Below are positions 62,049 through 64,000 of a DNA stretch of 64,000 nt, one piece after another. Numbering within the stretch: the stretch's first letter is position 1; each line of letters begins with the position of its first letter. A model generated the notes under the pieces. It was not told where the DNA came from. It saw only the letters and a list, made by a program, of their open reading frames with translations, and did no database searches. The translations under genes were made by a program, and so were the position numbers. Source of the DNA: CAVZMI01 sp050011775 (lineage in GTDB: Bacteria > Bacteroidota > Ignavibacteria > UBA10030 > CAVZMI01); assembly GCA_050011775.1 (NCBI GenBank), contig JBEKIL010000008.1:62001-126000 (forward strand). The letters are read 5' to 3'.

Positions 62049-62909
62049 TTATTCCACAGCCCTTGGCGGTTTCCAGCCCGGCCGTGTCCATTGGATAAGC
62101 TCGATCGTAATAGAACCGATAATCACACTGGTTTTTGCTTTTATGGGTATTTGTGCGCCATCGTTGCTGAACCAGCCTTTAAAAGAACCGTTGAATCCAA
62201 AAATACCGTTGAACTTTGCATCGCCGTCGAATTCGATGACATCTATGGGATATTGAACAGCATCGATTTCGACGCTTGTGTTTTTTCCTGGAAAATTTAG
62301 AACGGTAGTGCCCTGGTTGTGCCTGATCATTGTCGGCACCGTAAACGGCTTCTCACTTTTTACATTTGCACGCGCGAAATAGAGTAGCGATAAACCATCC
62401 TGCGTCTTTATATCAATTGCTGCCGTATCTATTTTCTGGATTTGGATATCGCTGGTATCATTTTCAGTTATGCCTTCGTCGATGAAAATTATATTTTTCT
62501 GCCTCTCATATCTGTACCGGAGAACTTCCCAGCTTGTTCCTTCTTGCTCACGCTGGACGAAAGATTGCGAATAGCACTCGTTATCCAGGACAGATTGGAA
62601 AATAGCATGAAGGTTTACGAATGGAATGCCTGAGTAAGAATTGATATATGCAATACAGGCGTACGATTTGTCTCCATTCTTTGTCTGTTCACTCAGCACC
62701 TTCGTGCGAATAGCGCCTAATTTAATGAACCACCAGCTGGCTTCGTACGTCAGCTCTTCACCGACCTGTAGGAAACCGGTGTTAACTGTAGAATCGTGGA
62801 TTTCAAGTTGTCTGACTATTCTCTCCTGCGGCTCAATATTCCAGAGGTAATAAAGCGGCAGTAAGGACAGGAAAACGATAGTGATAAAGTGAAGAGAAAA
62901 TGTTTTCAT
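62049..62909 (-). CDS. DUF3108-type secreted protein
   Basis: A 286-residue protein with a signal peptide or single N-terminal helix (FSLHFITIVFLSLLPLYYLW). The DUF3108 pattern is clear: VGEELTYEASWWFIKLGAIR, LHAIFQSVLDNECYSQSFVQ, DGLSLLYFARANV, FPGKNTSVEIDAVQYPIDVI, FNGSFKGWFSNDGAQIPIKA and a final strand before WTRPGW. It is a periplasmic or outer-membrane beta-rich protein found in envelope gene groups of Gram-negative bacteria; no precise role is established. First gene of the minus-strand group. Confidence 0.82.
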   Translation of the reverse strand: MKTFSLHFITIVFLSLLPLYYLWNIEPQERIVRQLEIHDSTVNTGFLQVGEELTYEASWWFIKLGAIRTKVLSEQTKNGDKSYACIAYINSYSGIPFVNLHAIFQSVLDNECYSQSFVQREQEGTSWEVLRYRYERQKNIIFIDEGITENDTSDIQIQKIDTAAIDIKTQDGLSLLYFARANVKSEKPFTVPTMIRHNQGTTVLNFPGKNTSVEIDAVQYPIDVIEFDGDAKFNGIFGFNGSFKGWFSNDGAQIPIKAKTSVIIGSITIELIQWTRPGWKPPRAVE

Positions 62910-63018
62910 AGGTTGATGTTCAAACGATATTCGGGAGTTTACAAAATTACGGTTTCAAATGCAATGTATGGTCGCGTTATAGTTTTATTATCAACGATTT
63001 GGATTGGGGAAAGGCAAT

Positions 63019-63047
63019 TTGACTTTTGAGCCTTTTTGCAGTACATT
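63019..63047 (+). promoter_or_regulatory. Possible sigma-70-type promoter for the tRNA locus
   Basis: TTGACT, a 17-base spacer and TACATT. It lies about 125 bases upstream of the tRNA and is the best candidate on this strand. The -10 box matches at four of six positions only. Confidence 0.4.
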
Positions 63048-63061
63048 AGATTGATATACAT

Positions 63062-63163
63062 CGCGGGGTGAAGCCCCGACAAACAACGTCGGGATTTCGC
63101 CCTACCCAGACGGAGTCTGGGCAGGACTCAACAATTGGTATTTAAGCTCATCAGCGAATAAAA
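63062..63163 (+). repeat. Palindromic stretch with tRNA-fMet-like pieces
   Basis: It begins CGCGGGGTG, identical to the first nine bases of the tRNA 112 bases downstream. Then come hairpins CCCGAC/GTCGGG and CCCAGAC/GTCTGGG, then ACAATTGGTATTTAAGCTC, in which CAATTGGTA and GCTC match the tRNA D-arm in order. It may be a decayed third copy with palindromes after position 9; the first nine bases also belong to a common hairpin, so chance cannot be excluded. Confidence 0.4.
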
Positions 63164-63173
63164 TTCTATATAC

Positions 63174-63246
<73 letters not shown>

Positions 63247-63255
63247 CAAGAAAAG

Positions 63256-63280
63256 CCTCCCAGGTAAGGGAGGTTTTTTT
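63256..63280 (+). terminator. Terminator of the initiator tRNA
   Basis: Six-base stem CCTCCC/GGGAGG with a short loop and seven T. The last T is directly followed by the ATG of the nuclease gene, so the GGGAGG arm doubles as that gene's Shine-Dalgarno. Confidence 0.8.
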
Positions 63281-63646
63281 ATGCCATTTTATACATACGT
63301 TCTCATTAGTGATGAAGGATATCACTACACTGGTCACACAGCTAATCTTGATCTCCGAATTGAACGCCATTTCATGAAAACGACGCACTATACTAAGAAG
63401 GGGAAAAACTGGCGTATTATTTATTCGAAAGAATTTTCAACAAGGGCAGAGGCTATGAAACATGAGAAGTGGCTCAAGAGTGGTACTGGTAGAGAATGGG
63501 CGAAGGTGAATATCGCGGGGTGCCTGCCTGCGTGCCAAAGGCACTTCGGCAGGCAGGGAGTCCCGCTTCGCCGGAGGCGAAGCGGGAGTAGCTCGTCCGC
63601 CTATGTCATGAAGGACATGACTTCGGCGGACAGGTTGGGCTCATAA
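63281..63646 (+). CDS. GIY-YIG domain nuclease (UvrC N-terminal-like, small)
   Basis: Residues 1-78 are a GIY-YIG domain: YTYVLISDEGYHYTGHT (the Y..YTG pair), catalytic Arg in DLRIERHF and the Glu-containing block AMKHEKWLKSGTGREW. Such single-domain proteins normally end shortly after the last block. Here the frame runs on into the broken tRNA copy for about 40 meaningless residues (GCLPACQRHFGRQG on), so the true stop seems to have been lost or the gene end replaced by tRNA sequence. The start codon touches the tRNA terminator. Related nucleases are often found beside tRNA genes and some are mobile. Confidence 0.8.
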   Translation: MPFYTYVLISDEGYHYTGHTANLDLRIERHFMKTTHYTKKGKNWRIIYSKEFSTRAEAMKHEKWLKSGTGREWAKVNIAGCLPACQRHFGRQGVPLRRRRSGSSSSAYVMKDMTSADRLGS

Positions 63647-63691
63647 CCCAAAGGTTGTATCCGCCGTAGGCGGAAAGTCCTACCCCCGCTA
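63514..63691 (+). pseudogene. Second tRNA-fMet copy broken by four palindromic hairpins
   Basis: The same tRNA as at 63174 in segments, in order: CGCGGGGTG, GAG, GTAGCTCG, then TTGGGCTCATAACCCAAAGG onward to GTA, and finally AAGTCCTACCCCCGCTA. Between them are hairpins: 63523-63557 (9-bp outer stem CCTGCCTGC/GCAGGCAGG with an inner one), 63561-63587 (perfect 12-bp arms, GGA loop, replacing CAATTG), 63596-63634 (TCCGCC/GGCGGA outside TGTCATG/CATGAC) and 63660-63674 (TCCGCC, GTA loop, GGCGGA, replacing GGTTC of the T arm). The acceptor and anticodon arms are intact, D and T arms are damaged. It is probably not functional, yet the segments show no point mutations. Confidence 0.9.
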
Positions 63692-63697
63692 CAAACA

Positions 63698-63725
63698 GCC
63701 TCCTTGTATTGGAGGCCTTTTTTTT
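63698..63725 (+). terminator. Terminator of the second tRNA copy
   Basis: Stem GCCTCC/GGAGGC with a seven-base loop and a run of eight T. It is similar in design to the terminator of the intact tRNA, which suggests that tRNA and terminator were duplicated together. Confidence 0.8.
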
Positions 63726-63889
63726 GCTTCCTCGCATCCGAGCGTCCCCATCTCTGAGGGGGATCGAGGGGGAGTCACAACACAAAATCCTAAATTCTAA
63801 CATCGCCCGCCTGCTTCAAATGGTATTCCGTAGCGGTTAGGAAATCTTAAATGAATTCAGAACATAAAATTCTAATCCATTATAAAAAA

Positions 63890-63923
63890 AGGCCGAACCT
63901 GAAAAGTATTCGGCCTGTTTTTT
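63890..63923. terminator. Bidirectional rho-independent terminator
   Basis: Perfect 8-bp stem AGGCCGAA/TTCGGCCT with T-rich sequence after it and an A run before it, so it could stop transcription from either side. No gene was found between 63726 and the window end. Confidence 0.8.
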
Positions 63924-64000
63924 CTCCCGGAGATTAATCAGAATACTAAAGCGAATGGATTACTATCTTAATCATTCAAATAACCTCTCAAATATTTTCC

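Noticed and set aside
63514..63691. Second tRNA copy as a functional intron-containing tRNA
   Set aside because: Two of the four palindromes replace rather than only interrupt tRNA bases (D-loop and T-arm), so simple splicing would not restore the tRNA. I keep it as a pseudogene.

Overview
The window looks like a chromosomal segment of a Gram-negative member of the FCB superphylum (Bacteroidota/Ignavibacteriota-like). The clues are a type IX secretion C-terminal sorting domain with the NFPHPFNP signature at about 21.3 kb, Bacteroidota-style FtsX permeases of about 800 residues, a PG0541-type protein behind an RND pump, and outer-membrane and lipid A genes (TolC, LpxL-like acyltransferase, heptosyltransferase). 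This placement is inference; no rRNA gene is present to confirm it.

Layout. 0.46-6.8 kb: a compact plus-strand cluster of a metallophosphoesterase, a glycyl radical enzyme (GRE), an SCP2-like small protein, the GRE activase and two paralogous four-helix membrane proteins. This is the best candidate for an undescribed system. 7.0-8.2 kb: a gene remnant and a pirin. 8.4-20.4 kb: an NtrY/NtrC-type two-component system, divergent from a MacAB-like exporter operon that has a textbook sigma-54 promoter and an upstream palindrome. The operon carries scars of a collapsed second ATPase/permease cassette, a second permease and an S41-type peptidase. 20.4-21.8 kb: a graveyard with an IS1595-type transposase end, a headless nitroreductase and a GH44-like/T9SS protein with its middle deleted. 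22.0-26.9 kb: a sugar-related oxidoreductase, a radical SAM protein, a GT2 glycosyltransferase and a GH2 glycosidase. 27.3-43.3 kb: mostly housekeeping and metabolic genes (isocitrate/isopropylmalate dehydrogenase family, DusB, PolX, endonuclease III, MFS pumps, LpxL-like and GT9 enzymes, MazG, amidohydrolase), with a small ferredoxin/ubiquitin-like pair. 43.5-49.6 kb: a large multi-sensor hybrid kinase, a PAS protein and a sodium:solute symporter with a small partner. 49.7-57.1 kb: a TetR-controlled RND efflux operon behind three operator-like palindromes; two 108-bp inverted-repeat elements bracket the adaptor and pump genes. 57.2-62.9 kb: a minus-strand envelope group that includes an O-antigen-ligase-like protein with a beta-propeller-like insert. 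63.0-64.0 kb: an initiator tRNA-Met, a GIY-YIG nuclease gene starting directly after the tRNA terminator, and a second tRNA-fMet copy broken by four palindromic hairpins.

How the parts work together. Two export systems are under clear local control: sigma-54 plus a two-component system for the ABC exporter, and TetR for the RND pump. Lipid A/core assembly is represented at 38-40 kb. Short palindromes and small inverted-repeat elements recur throughout and have repeatedly disrupted or bounded genes, so this genome appears to be actively shaped by them.
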